Positions 44,772 to 52,454 of a stretch of 64,000 nt of DNA are shown here, one piece after another; position 1 is the first letter of the stretch, and the number at the start of each line of letters is the position of its first letter. The notes under the pieces were generated by a model, which was given only the letters and a program-made list of their open reading frames with translations, was not told the DNA's origin and made no database searches. Where the stretch lies: assembly GCA_000687975.1 (NCBI GenBank), contig JIAB01000001.1:1-64000 (forward strand), read 5' to 3'. This DNA comes from Lachnospiraceae bacterium AC2031. GTDB lineage: Bacteria > Bacillota > Clostridia > Lachnospirales > Lachnospiraceae. A program made the position numbers and the translations under genes.

Positions 44772-46034
44772 ATGAAAAAGGAAATGAAAAATGTTCCGGA
44801 TATTAGATTTCAAGGATTTACAGACACCTGGGAACAGCGTAAGTTAGGAGAACTTGTATCGTTTTCAAAGGGTTCTGGCTATTCAAAAGGAGATTTGAAG
44901 GAAGATGGAACTCCTATAATATTGTATGGAAGGCTATACACGAAATATGAAACAGTTATATCAGAGGTGGATACTTTTGTTGATGAAAAGAAGAACTCTG
45001 TTTATAGCAAGGGTGGGGAGGTTATTGTTCCTGCTTCAGGAGAAACTGCAGAAGACATTTCAATTGCCTCAGTCGTTGAAAAATCAGGGGTTTTACTTGG
45101 AGGAGACCTTAATGTAATAACTCCTCCGAAAGATTTGGATTCAGCGTTTTTGGCTATTAGCATATCAAATGGAAAACCGCATAATGATATGGCAAAAATG
45201 GCTCAGGGAAAGTCAGTTGTTCATCTACACAATTCTGATTTGGCCCAAATTGATTTACCATATCCAAGTTATGAGGAACAGCGTAGAATAAGTGGGCTTT
45301 TATCTGACATTGACAATCTTATCACTCTTCATCAGCGTAAGGTGGATGAAATTATTGAGTATAAAGCTGGAATGCTACAGAAGATGTTTCCTAAAAAAGG
45401 AGAAAATGTTCCGGAAATTAGGTTTTCGGGATTTACTGATGCTTGGGAACAGCGTAAGTTTGGAGATTTAGCAGATTATAAAAAGGGACCGTTCGGAAGT
45501 GCCATCACAAAAGATATGTTTGTGCCTAAAAGTGAGGAATCAGTAAAGGTTTATGAGCAGCAAAACGCAATCAATAAAGACTGGACTTTGGAGAGATATT
45601 TTCTGCCAAAAGAATATGCATTAACAAAGCTTAAATCGTTTGAAGTATATGGTGGAGATATTATTGTTTCTTGTGCTGGCACCATTGGTGAAATTTATGA
45701 AATCCCTGTAAATGCTGAAAGTGGAGTGATTAATCAGGCGTTGATGCGAGTTCGTGTAAATGAAAATATGATAGATAAAAAAATGTTTATAATATCATTT
45801 TCTAATATGATTGATGACTTCACTAGAGCGCATAGTAATGGATCTGCCATAAAAAATATACCCCCTTTTGCAGACTTAAAACCAATGGAAGTAATGATGC
45901 CATCATTGGAAGAACAAAGAAAGATTAGCAGTTTTTTTGATAACCTCGACAACCTTATCACTCTTCATCAGCGTAAGCTTGAGAGGATCAAAGATTATAA
46001 AAAAGGATTATTACAACATATGTTTATTAAATGA
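44772..46034 (+). CDS. hsdS: Type I restriction specificity subunit, second copy
   Basis: This 420-residue HsdS has the same layout as the copy at 40261: anchors RFQGFTDTWEQRKLGE at about 12 and RFSGFTDAWEQRKFGD at about 216, and a final NLDNLITLHQRKLERIKDYK helix. Both recognition domains differ from those of the first copy, so the cell could methylate two targets, or four if half-genes recombine. A 38-bp segment at 45936-45973 is identical to 41383-41420. Confidence 0.94.
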   Translation: MKKEMKNVPDIRFQGFTDTWEQRKLGELVSFSKGSGYSKGDLKEDGTPIILYGRLYTKYETVISEVDTFVDEKKNSVYSKGGEVIVPASGETAEDISIASVVEKSGVLLGGDLNVITPPKDLDSAFLAISISNGKPHNDMAKMAQGKSVVHLHNSDLAQIDLPYPSYEEQRRISGLLSDIDNLITLHQRKVDEIIEYKAGMLQKMFPKKGENVPEIRFSGFTDAWEQRKFGDLADYKKGPFGSAITKDMFVPKSEESVKVYEQQNAINKDWTLERYFLPKEYALTKLKSFEVYGGDIIVSCAGTIGEIYEIPVNAESGVINQALMRVRVNENMIDKKMFIISFSNMIDDFTRAHSNGSAIKNIPPFADLKPMEVMMPSLEEQRKISSFFDNLDNLITLHQRKLERIKDYKKGLLQHMFIK

Positions 46035-46048
46035 TTTATGGGGTTAAT

Positions 46049-46249
46049 ATGACAGATTTAACTACGCCGATTGAAAATATAATAATTGATAATAGATCTG
46101 TTCATAGATTACATGAGCAAGGTTATTATATGTATTCGGATATTAAGGATTTGACTCTTGATCAATTAAGAGCCATTCCAGGTATGGGTGAGGTATCGGT
46201 TCAACGTGTTTATTGCGCTTTACAAGATTTGAAGAGAGTTAAATATTGA
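46049..46249 (+). CDS. Small helix-hairpin-helix protein like the RNA polymerase alpha C-terminal domain
   Basis: The product of about 66 residues starts at an ATG after GGGGTTAAT; an ATG 18 bases upstream overlaps the hsdS stop. The whole protein matches the alpha-CTD pattern: IENIIIDNRSVHRLHEQGYY corresponds to the Ile-Glu-x-Leu-x-x-x-x-Arg-Ser-x-x-x-Leu-x-x-x-Gly block, and DLTLDQLRAIPGMGEVSVQR to the second half with its helix-hairpin-helix. It could bind DNA or compete for alpha-CTD partners. It is the last gene of the restriction locus. Confidence 0.65.
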   Translation: MTDLTTPIENIIIDNRSVHRLHEQGYYMYSDIKDLTLDQLRAIPGMGEVSVQRVYCALQDLKRVKY

Positions 46250-46350
46250 GTTTTATTGTGGGTATAAAGTGCAATATCAAATTAAAAATGATGATTTTTA
46301 TTTACTCAAATTTGAAGATACTGTTTTCAATTAAATATTTGAATACAGAT

Positions 46351-46424
46351 GGATAAAACTGGCGACACAAAGCTACAGGGGTTGTAAATAAGGAGGCGTA
46401 GACTATGTCAGATGCTTTGCATGG
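46351..46424 (+). promoter_or_regulatory. Possible atypical c-di-GMP-I-like leader enclosing the start codon
   Basis: GACACAAAGCTACAGGG and TGTAAA (46364-46388) match the core of the aptamer at 33.2 kb at almost every position. The next conserved block, ATGTCAG, is displaced by about 17 bases and coincides with the ATG of the following gene, so AAGGAGG and the start codon lie inside the would-be aptamer. The 5' hairpin is poor and lacks a clear GNRA loop. It may be a translational variant or a decayed aptamer. Confidence 0.4.
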
Positions 46425-47958
46425 ATTAATGGTAAAAACGGCTCAAAAATATCATGGACGATATTCAGCTGAAATAGCATATCGAACGGGGAAGAATCGA
46501 CATTTATCTGTTCTTCTTCCTTCTCTTATGGGAATGTTTCCTTTAATACCAAATATTTATGATTCTTTAAATTATAGAGATAGACTATTTGTGATTGTTG
46601 AGTCGCAAGAGGATATTTCGGAGATTAATAAAACTCTTTTTGGGGCCAATAGGGACGAAGATTGTATTTATCCTATTACAGTAAATGATTTCATTAATGA
46701 TTACCCTAAAGGAGACTGTTACATTTTATACGGCTTGAACCAAGATAGCAGAATTAAGCTAATAGATTTGTTAGGTCCTCTTAAAGATAAGGTGGTAATT
46801 TCTGTTGGTAAATTAGAAAATATTAATGCTACTAAAGTAGATAAAGCGTTCACTTCAATTCATGCAAACGAAATACTTAACGAACTTTATGATATAACTT
46901 TATCGGATGGCGAACCTCAATGCATGATTTTTAATATGGATTCTATTCTTGATATTAGAGATATAGCATATGCTCCTATGCCGGAGAAAGATCTTCTTTT
47001 GAAGGAACTGTATGATGTTTGTAATTTATATGAAAAAGATAAAAAGAAAACTGAATACGCTTTAGATAATAATGATAAGCTTATTATGTACCAAAAAGCT
47101 CAAGAAGAACTTGAACTTCAAATCCGATTTTTAAAAATGGTAGCTGCTTCTGCTGGAGTGAATTCAAATGAATTAGAAGATTGCCTTGATAAGATTCAAA
47201 AACTTAAAGCAGATTATTCGGTTAAGTTTGAAAGTACTCATGATGAAGACGAAATGGAAATACTTGAAACGGAATTTCAGACTGTTATTGCTGATCTTTG
47301 TGTACAGGTTACAAAAGGGCTGATGACACTGGACAAGAGAGATGAATATGAAAATAGTCTCATTAGTTCATTAACCAATAAGGTTTGGAATAAGCTTACA
47401 AGACATAGTCAAATGTATCTCATTTCTGCTCTCATGACCTTTGATTCATTAGAGAGAATACCTGATAAAGATAATATTGATTTTTCTGGAGTATGTTTAC
47501 AGGTTACTAAGGTCTTAGATGAAGAAATGGCACTTCGATTATTTGATGATTATAAGATTTATCTGAATGATCGAGATATTGCAGATTGGCCTGATGCTAT
47601 GAAAGAACGTAAACGAAACGGAAACTACGTAGTATTACCTGAATACAGATTTACTATTGGTTCGATTCAAAAAGTCATTGGATATGATGTTAAACAAAAT
47701 ACAGTGTCTAATAGAGAATCATTTGAATTGATGAAAGAATATGCAAAAGCTAGAATATATGAATCAGGAAAATCAAATGCTGAAATAGAAAGAAGCCTTA
47801 TTTCAATTGCAGTATGCGCTGAAAAAACTCGGAACGATTATCGAAATCCTTCGGCACACCGAAACGCAATGCCATACATTTCGGCAAAGGAGTGTATTGA
47901 ATACCTTATTGAACAAGCTCAAATGTTGAGAGAGATTATGAAAGACATGAGGTATTAG
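46405..47958 (+). CDS. Unknown 517-residue protein with C-terminal HEPN motif
   Basis: The N-terminal 180 residues look like an alpha/beta domain without a nucleotide-binding loop. A long coiled coil spans about 205-310 (YEKDKKKTEYALDNND onward). The C-terminal region is helical and carries RNPSAH at residues 480-485, the RN-x-x-x-H motif of HEPN ribonucleases, in EKTRNDYRNPSAHRNAMPYI. HEPN domains with this motif cut RNA in many abortive-infection and toxin systems. It starts two bases before the next gene's leader of a four-gene group next to a type I restriction locus. AAGGAGG precedes the ATG. Function in defence is inferred from context and one motif. Confidence 0.65.
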   Translation: MSDALHGLMVKTAQKYHGRYSAEIAYRTGKNRHLSVLLPSLMGMFPLIPNIYDSLNYRDRLFVIVESQEDISEINKTLFGANRDEDCIYPITVNDFINDYPKGDCYILYGLNQDSRIKLIDLLGPLKDKVVISVGKLENINATKVDKAFTSIHANEILNELYDITLSDGEPQCMIFNMDSILDIRDIAYAPMPEKDLLLKELYDVCNLYEKDKKKTEYALDNNDKLIMYQKAQEELELQIRFLKMVAASAGVNSNELEDCLDKIQKLKADYSVKFESTHDEDEMEILETEFQTVIADLCVQVTKGLMTLDKRDEYENSLISSLTNKVWNKLTRHSQMYLISALMTFDSLERIPDKDNIDFSGVCLQVTKVLDEEMALRLFDDYKIYLNDRDIADWPDAMKERKRNGNYVVLPEYRFTIGSIQKVIGYDVKQNTVSNRESFELMKEYAKARIYESGKSNAEIERSLISIAVCAEKTRNDYRNPSAHRNAMPYISAKECIEYLIEQAQMLREIMKDMRY

Positions 47959-47960
47959 CT

Positions 47961-48983
47961 ATGGAAAAGTTTACAATAGATAATCCTAATATATTAGTAT
48001 TTGATGTAGGTCCCGCGCCTTTAGATAAAACCATAATAATTGAATTTCAAAAAGATGATGTTTATATATCAGTATATAGTGATCCTGATGGCGATTTATA
48101 TATTACATCAAAGAAGAGCGTCATTGAGAATGGATTGATTGATGAGGAGAACTCTGAAAATGACGATTATTTGATTGAGTGTTATGAAGGTCTACAGAAT
48201 GCTAGAGAATCACAGTATTATGAAGAGTTCACTGAATTATCCCAAAAGATAATAAAAAAATGGACTGAGATAAGGGACTATGTGTTAGATACAAAGAATT
48301 ACGGTATACGACTTGGTGCGCGATATGATTCGGATGGAATAAACATTTTTGCAGAAGCATTTAATCAAGTGCAACCGGAATATAAAGAATACATCCAAAT
48401 CCAAAAGAAAAATGATAAGTATGTTTATACAGCTTCGCATGAAAGTTATTTTATGAAATATCAACTTGGTGACATTTTTCATTTTTGCTTTGGTGATCCA
48501 CCCCAAGAAGAATACTATATTAATATATCTGATTTAAGTGACCTTGATAGCAAATACTATTATTTTGCAGAGTTTTTTAAACATCTTCAAAAAATAATTG
48601 CTGAGAATGAGTTTCAGAATGAAATGCTTGATATTATTGAAGAATATGATCCTATAGTCACTTCCATAAAAGGCTTAAACAAGGAGGGCTATCAAATAAT
48701 TGAAATGGTTCTCGATAAGAGTAAAGCTATAAGACTATATTTATCCATCCAATTAGTAGATTCTCAATCAATTATTTATAGAGTATCAAAAAATAGTATC
48801 TTAGAATCAGTACTTTCAAACGAATCTATAGAAAACACTATAGAAGAATATGATGATATCGATAAAATTGGAGAATTCGAGAAAAATTATTTTTGTAAAT
48901 TGAAGAATGACTTTGATTATATGATCAGTAATCGGCATAACTTCATTTGGCGATATGGCGATGGAAATAAGTATAATATTTAA
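47961..48983 (+). CDS. Unknown 340-residue protein, partner of the HEPN-motif protein
   Basis: I do not recognise this protein. It begins two bases after the HEPN-motif gene's stop, so the two are translationally coupled. It is acidic and alternates strands and helices, with two similar halves: FDVGPAPLDKTIIIEFQKDD near the N-terminus and IIEMVLDKSKAIRLYLSIQL near 245, each followed by a segment reading SKKSVIENGLIDEEN or SKNSILESVLSNESIENT. This points to an internal duplication. No catalytic residues stand out. It could be an antitoxin, sensor or scaffold. Confidence 0.65.
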   Translation: MEKFTIDNPNILVFDVGPAPLDKTIIIEFQKDDVYISVYSDPDGDLYITSKKSVIENGLIDEENSENDDYLIECYEGLQNARESQYYEEFTELSQKIIKKWTEIRDYVLDTKNYGIRLGARYDSDGINIFAEAFNQVQPEYKEYIQIQKKNDKYVYTASHESYFMKYQLGDIFHFCFGDPPQEEYYINISDLSDLDSKYYYFAEFFKHLQKIIAENEFQNEMLDIIEEYDPIVTSIKGLNKEGYQIIEMVLDKSKAIRLYLSIQLVDSQSIIYRVSKNSILESVLSNESIENTIEEYDDIDKIGEFEKNYFCKLKNDFDYMISNRHNFIWRYGDGNKYNI

Positions 48984-48995
48984 AGGAGAACAAAC

Positions 48996-49472
48996 ATGGG
49001 GAAGTATTTTGTGAATGATGTAAAATGTGGCGTTAGTGGTGGTGGAATAGCGTGCGGTCCTGTTGAAGGTGCTATTAATGTATCGATTAATATAACTGAA
49101 AATAATCGTACTTTTTGGCTAACTAATTCGGAACTTGCTGGTATTCCAAATTTTTATATTACTGATGATGATATCTTTGATAGATTAATGACTGATTTAG
49201 ATGATGATTTCGTTGAATATCTAAGTGGAAAAAACATCACTGAGTTCGAGGGTATTTCATTAGGTGAATACGATGAAATCTTTGAGTCCATCAATGATAA
49301 TAGTAATAATCCTGCAACATCTCTTATACGATATATCATTTTACTAACTAGATGTTCAATGGAGGAATCAGATAATATTATTAGTTTATCAAAAGGAAAA
49401 TACATAGACACAATTGTATTGCCTGAAAGTGATTTAGAAGAACAATACCGTATTCAAAATAACCTAAAATGA
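48996..49472 (+). CDS. Acidic paralogue A of the HEPN-motif gene group
   Basis: This 158-residue acidic protein has AAAGGAG before its ATG and lies 12 bases after the previous gene. It aligns with the 151-residue product at 49535 over its full length. Shared points are the N-terminal [YF]F-[VI]-x-[DE]-VK-x-G, a Trp-Leu-[TS]-Asn-[AS]-E block, FEGI followed by Y-[DE]-[ED]-[IM]-F, NPA, and GKYID near the end. There is no signal peptide or metal-binding cluster. The function is unknown; acidic duplicated partners suggest immunity-like or adaptor proteins. Confidence 0.7.
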   Translation: MGKYFVNDVKCGVSGGGIACGPVEGAINVSINITENNRTFWLTNSELAGIPNFYITDDDIFDRLMTDLDDDFVEYLSGKNITEFEGISLGEYDEIFESINDNSNNPATSLIRYIILLTRCSMEESDNIISLSKGKYIDTIVLPESDLEEQYRIQNNLK

Positions 49473-49534
49473 CAGAAAACTATCCATTGAAATAATAGTA
49501 TTAAATAAAGTAAAAGATTTTAAGGAGGAGGCAA

Positions 49535-49990
49535 ATGAGTAGATTTTTTATAGAAGAAGTAAAGTATGGATTGGCAGACAGTGATTTACCACCAGCAGAT
49601 GTAATAGTTACAATTAAGTATCGTAAAGATGATGGTCCGAGTCAATGGCTATCTAATGCTGAAAGTGGAGGTTTTTGTACTGTCTATCAAAATGATTTTG
49701 ATCCGTTTGAATTATTGATTTCGGGAGATGTTGATGATACCCGATGGGGAATAGGGATGATAGATTCATTTGAAGGGATAGAGTTCAATGATTACGAGGA
49801 TATGTTTGATTATTTCCTGGAAAATAAGACAAATCCTGCAATTCCACTTCTAAGATTGCTAATTGCAGTTACCCGTATCGGGTTGAATAAATCAAATGAA
49901 TTTATAACAGCTGTTGAAGGAAAATATATTGATGAAGTGGACGTTCCAATAAGTGATATTGAAGAAGACTATTTAGATGAAAACGAATAA
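49535..49990 (+). CDS. Acidic paralogue B of the HEPN-motif gene group
   Basis: This 151-residue protein is homologous to the one at 48996 (FFIEEVKYG, QWLSNAESGG, SFEGIEFNDYEDMF, NPAIPLLRLL, GKYIDEV). AAGGAGG precedes the ATG, and a 62-base spacer separates the two. No domain is recognised. After it comes a 278-base gap whose only clear feature is a terminator at 50208. Confidence 0.7.
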   Translation: MSRFFIEEVKYGLADSDLPPADVIVTIKYRKDDGPSQWLSNAESGGFCTVYQNDFDPFELLISGDVDDTRWGIGMIDSFEGIEFNDYEDMFDYFLENKTNPAIPLLRLLIAVTRIGLNKSNEFITAVEGKYIDEVDVPISDIEEDYLDENE

Positions 49991-50207
49991 CCACCAATCC
50001 TCCAAGCGGCGTTTTGTCATTGGAATGAGAATTAGGGTAAAGGTTAATGACACCAAAAAACGAAATGGTTTCTGGAGCGTAGATGTGGAATGAGTTGTAT
50101 CATGGTGTATTGTAGATTCCTATGTAAGTAGAATGAATACGCAAAATACACAAAACTAAATAATTGTAAAAGTATATAAAAATAAATATATATAATATAT
50201 ATGTATA

Positions 50208-50246
50208 AAGACCAGTGGATATTACCACTGGTCTTATTTTATTTAT
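50208..50246 (+). terminator. Terminator before the recombination cassette
   Basis: AAGACCAGTGG (50208-50218) and CCACTGGTCTT (50225-50235) form a perfect 11-bp stem, followed by ATTTTATTTAT. It lies just 22 bases before the ribosome binding site of the next gene. Confidence 0.85.
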
Positions 50247-50267
50247 AAGATAGAAAGGAGGTGAAGC

Positions 50268-50429
50268 ATGAATAATAATTGTTATCGTGGGAGTCGTGCT
50301 GCTTTTGTTAGACCTGATTCTAGATGGCATAAGAGTGTAGGATTTGCTGTTGCAGGCTTAATTTCGTTTGGTGTTGTGCTGGCAAAGAAACTAAATAAAA
50401 ATGCTAAAGAAAAACATAGAAAATATTAA
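50268..50429 (+). CDS. Small single-span membrane protein
   Basis: This 53-residue protein has GAAAGGAGGTG before its ATG. The N-terminal 25 residues are basic, then VGFAVAGLISFGVVLAKKL forms one hydrophobic span, and a Lys-rich tail follows. It heads the recombination cassette, 19 bases before the DUF932 gene. A similar small hydrophobic peptide recurs at 54113. The function is unknown. Confidence 0.6.
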   Translation: MNNNCYRGSRAAFVRPDSRWHKSVGFAVAGLISFGVVLAKKLNKNAKEKHRKY

Positions 50430-50448
50430 GAGAAAGGAGTGAATAAGA

Positions 50449-51381
50449 ATGTCTGCAGATGTAGAAACTATGATGTATGTAGGAGAGAGGAATAAACCGT
50501 GGCATGGTCTGGGAGTATCAGTTGAAGAGGCGCCAAATTCAGAACAAGCTCTTATTCTTGCGGGACTTGATTGGAAAGTTATCCAGAAATCGATCTATAC
50601 AGTAGATGGAACCAAGGTTGAAGGTTACCGAGCTAATGTTAGAGATAAGGATAATAAGGTGCTTGGTGTGGTAAGTGATAGATATAAGGTTGTACAAAAT
50701 GGTGAGGCATTTAAGTTTACAGATGCATTACTGGGTGAAGGAGTAAGATATGAAACGGCCGGATCATTGCAGGATGGTAAAAAGGTTTGGATTTTAGCAA
50801 GGTTGCCAAGGGAATATATTATTACAGAGGAAAGGATTTGTCCTTACTTGGTGTTCTCAACAACGCATGATGGGAGTGGAGCTGTTAGGGTGGCTATAAC
50901 GCCTGTTAGAGTAGTTTGCAATAATACATTAAATCTAGCGTTAAATACAGCGAGCAGGAGCTTTTCTATAATGCATACGCAATCTGTAAATAGTCGACTT
51001 CAAGAAGCGCGTGATACATTATTTAGGGCAGAGGATTATATGGATAAGCTAGAAAATGAAATTGAACGATTAAGTGATATACCTGTTTCGGATAAATTGT
51101 TAGAAGAATATATTGAACAACTGTTGCCGATCAGTCAGGATGCTACTCCGACTCAGGTAAAGAATATATTTAAACTTAGAGATAATATGAGAACAAGATA
51201 TTTTGATGCGCCTGATTTAAAGAAAGTTGGTAAGAATGCTTATCGTTTCATAAATGCAGTATCAGATTTTGCTACACATAGTAATCCATTAAGGAAAACA
51301 GTTAATTATAATGAGAATCTGTTTATTAAGACGATAGATGGTAATCCTTTTATAGATAAAGCGTATGAATTAGTTGCATAG
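50449..51381 (+). CDS. DUF932 phage/plasmid-like protein
   Basis: This 310-residue protein matches the phage/plasmid-like DUF932 family by its opening MMYVGERNKPWHGLGVSVEE and by RANVRDKDNKVLGVVSDRYK, then ITPVRVVCNNTLNLALNTAS. Members are common beside YqaJ nucleases and annealing proteins on phages and plasmids. The biochemical role is unknown. AGAAAGGAG precedes the ATG. A terminator hairpin begins at its stop codon. Confidence 0.88.
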   Translation: MSADVETMMYVGERNKPWHGLGVSVEEAPNSEQALILAGLDWKVIQKSIYTVDGTKVEGYRANVRDKDNKVLGVVSDRYKVVQNGEAFKFTDALLGEGVRYETAGSLQDGKKVWILARLPREYIITEERICPYLVFSTTHDGSGAVRVAITPVRVVCNNTLNLALNTASRSFSIMHTQSVNSRLQEARDTLFRAEDYMDKLENEIERLSDIPVSDKLLEEYIEQLLPISQDATPTQVKNIFKLRDNMRTRYFDAPDLKKVGKNAYRFINAVSDFATHSNPLRKTVNYNENLFIKTIDGNPFIDKAYELVA

Positions 51382-51415
51382 AAGATCATTCATGAAAATG
51401 AATGGTCTTTTTATT
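51382..51415 (+). terminator. Hairpin between DUF932 and exonuclease genes
   Basis: AAGATCATTCAT (51382-51393) pairs with ATGAATGGTCTT (51398-51409) over 12 bp with one G-T pair and a four-base loop, then TTTATTTAT. It begins at the stop codon of the DUF932 gene. Confidence 0.8.
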
Positions 51416-51464
51416 TATGCCATACATCACAGAAAATCTAAAAGGGAAGGGGGTGATAATTACG

Positions 51465-52394
51465 TTGTATGATAAGATAAAAAAAAGCGATTTGACATAT
51501 GAAGAGTGGCTAGAACTTAGGAAAAATGGAATTGGTGGATCTGATGCTGGGGCAATAGTAGGAGTAAATCCCTATAGTAGTAGGATGAAGGTTTTTCGGG
51601 ATAAAACTACTAATGAAATAGAGATTGTATCATCAGAATCTATGAGGGTTGGGAAAGATTTGGAAGAGTATGTAGCGCAGCGGTTTTGTGAAGCTACAGG
51701 CAAAAAAGTTCGTAAATCGAACTATATGTATGTATCAAAAGCGCATCCTTTTATGCTGGCTGATGTTGATAGATTAGTTATTGGAGAAGATGCGATTTTA
51801 GAGTGTAAAACAGCAAATGCATATCATGCGTCTAAGTGGGCAAATTCTGAGATTCCAGAAAGCTATCTAATTCAGTGTTACCACTATATGGCGGTTACAG
51901 GTCGGAAAACCGTTTACCTTGCGTGTCTAATCATGGGAGTTGGCTTTACTTACAAGGTTATTAAATGGGATGATGAATTAATCTCTGCTCTAATAGAAGC
52001 AGAGAGGGATTTTTGGGAGAATTATATTATTCCTAGAAAGATGCCGCAAGTAGATGGAAGTAAGTGCTGCGATGAAGTGTTGTATAAGTATTTTCCGAAT
52101 GCAGAGAAGAATAGAATTCAACTTGATCCTGATTTATCTGACAAACTTGATCGAAGGGAGGAAATACTAGATACGATTGATAAGCTGCAAAATGAACAGA
52201 GAAAGATAGAACAAGAAGTTAAACTATTTATGACAGATAATGAATTTGCTGAATCTGAAAAATATCGTATTAGCTGGAGTAATGTAGAATCGACCAGGCT
52301 GGATACTACAAGAATTAAGAATGAAAGGCCGGATATATATTCAGAATATGCAAAGACTACTTGTTCAAGGCGCTTTCAGGTGAAGGTAGCCTAA
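51465..52394 (+). CDS. YqaJ-type viral recombinase exonuclease
   Basis: The product of about 309 residues starts with TTG behind AAGGGGGTG; other in-frame starts upstream overlap the terminator. The lambda-exonuclease fold is visible: LRKNGIGGSDAGAIVGVNPY, then LRVGKDLEEYVAQRF with the first Glu, FMLADVDRLV with Asp, and AILECKTA with the Glu-x-Lys pair. A helical C-terminal extension follows. It should resect double-stranded DNA to provide single strands for the Rad52-like protein encoded next. Confidence 0.88.
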   Translation: MYDKIKKSDLTYEEWLELRKNGIGGSDAGAIVGVNPYSSRMKVFRDKTTNEIEIVSSESMRVGKDLEEYVAQRFCEATGKKVRKSNYMYVSKAHPFMLADVDRLVIGEDAILECKTANAYHASKWANSEIPESYLIQCYHYMAVTGRKTVYLACLIMGVGFTYKVIKWDDELISALIEAERDFWENYIIPRKMPQVDGSKCCDEVLYKYFPNAEKNRIQLDPDLSDKLDRREEILDTIDKLQNEQRKIEQEVKLFMTDNEFAESEKYRISWSNVESTRLDTTRIKNERPDIYSEYAKTTCSRRFQVKVA

Positions 52395-52400
52395 TTATAC

Positions 52401-52435
52401 AGAAGTCACTATCTAAGTATGGTGGCTTCTTTTTA
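52401..52435 (+). terminator. Hairpin between exonuclease and annealing-protein genes
   Basis: AGAAGTCACT (52401-52410) pairs with GGTGGCTTCT (52421-52430) with G-T wobble pairs, then TTTTATG. It lies seven bases after the exonuclease stop and 10 bases before the next ribosome binding site. Confidence 0.7.
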
Positions 52436-52454
52436 TGTAGGAAAGGAGAAATAA

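Noticed and set aside
40261-46034. Invertible hsdS locus of the phase-variable type
   Set aside because: Both hsdS genes are in the same orientation and the shared anchors are direct repeats, so inversion is not possible; the small serine recombinase is 17 kb away.
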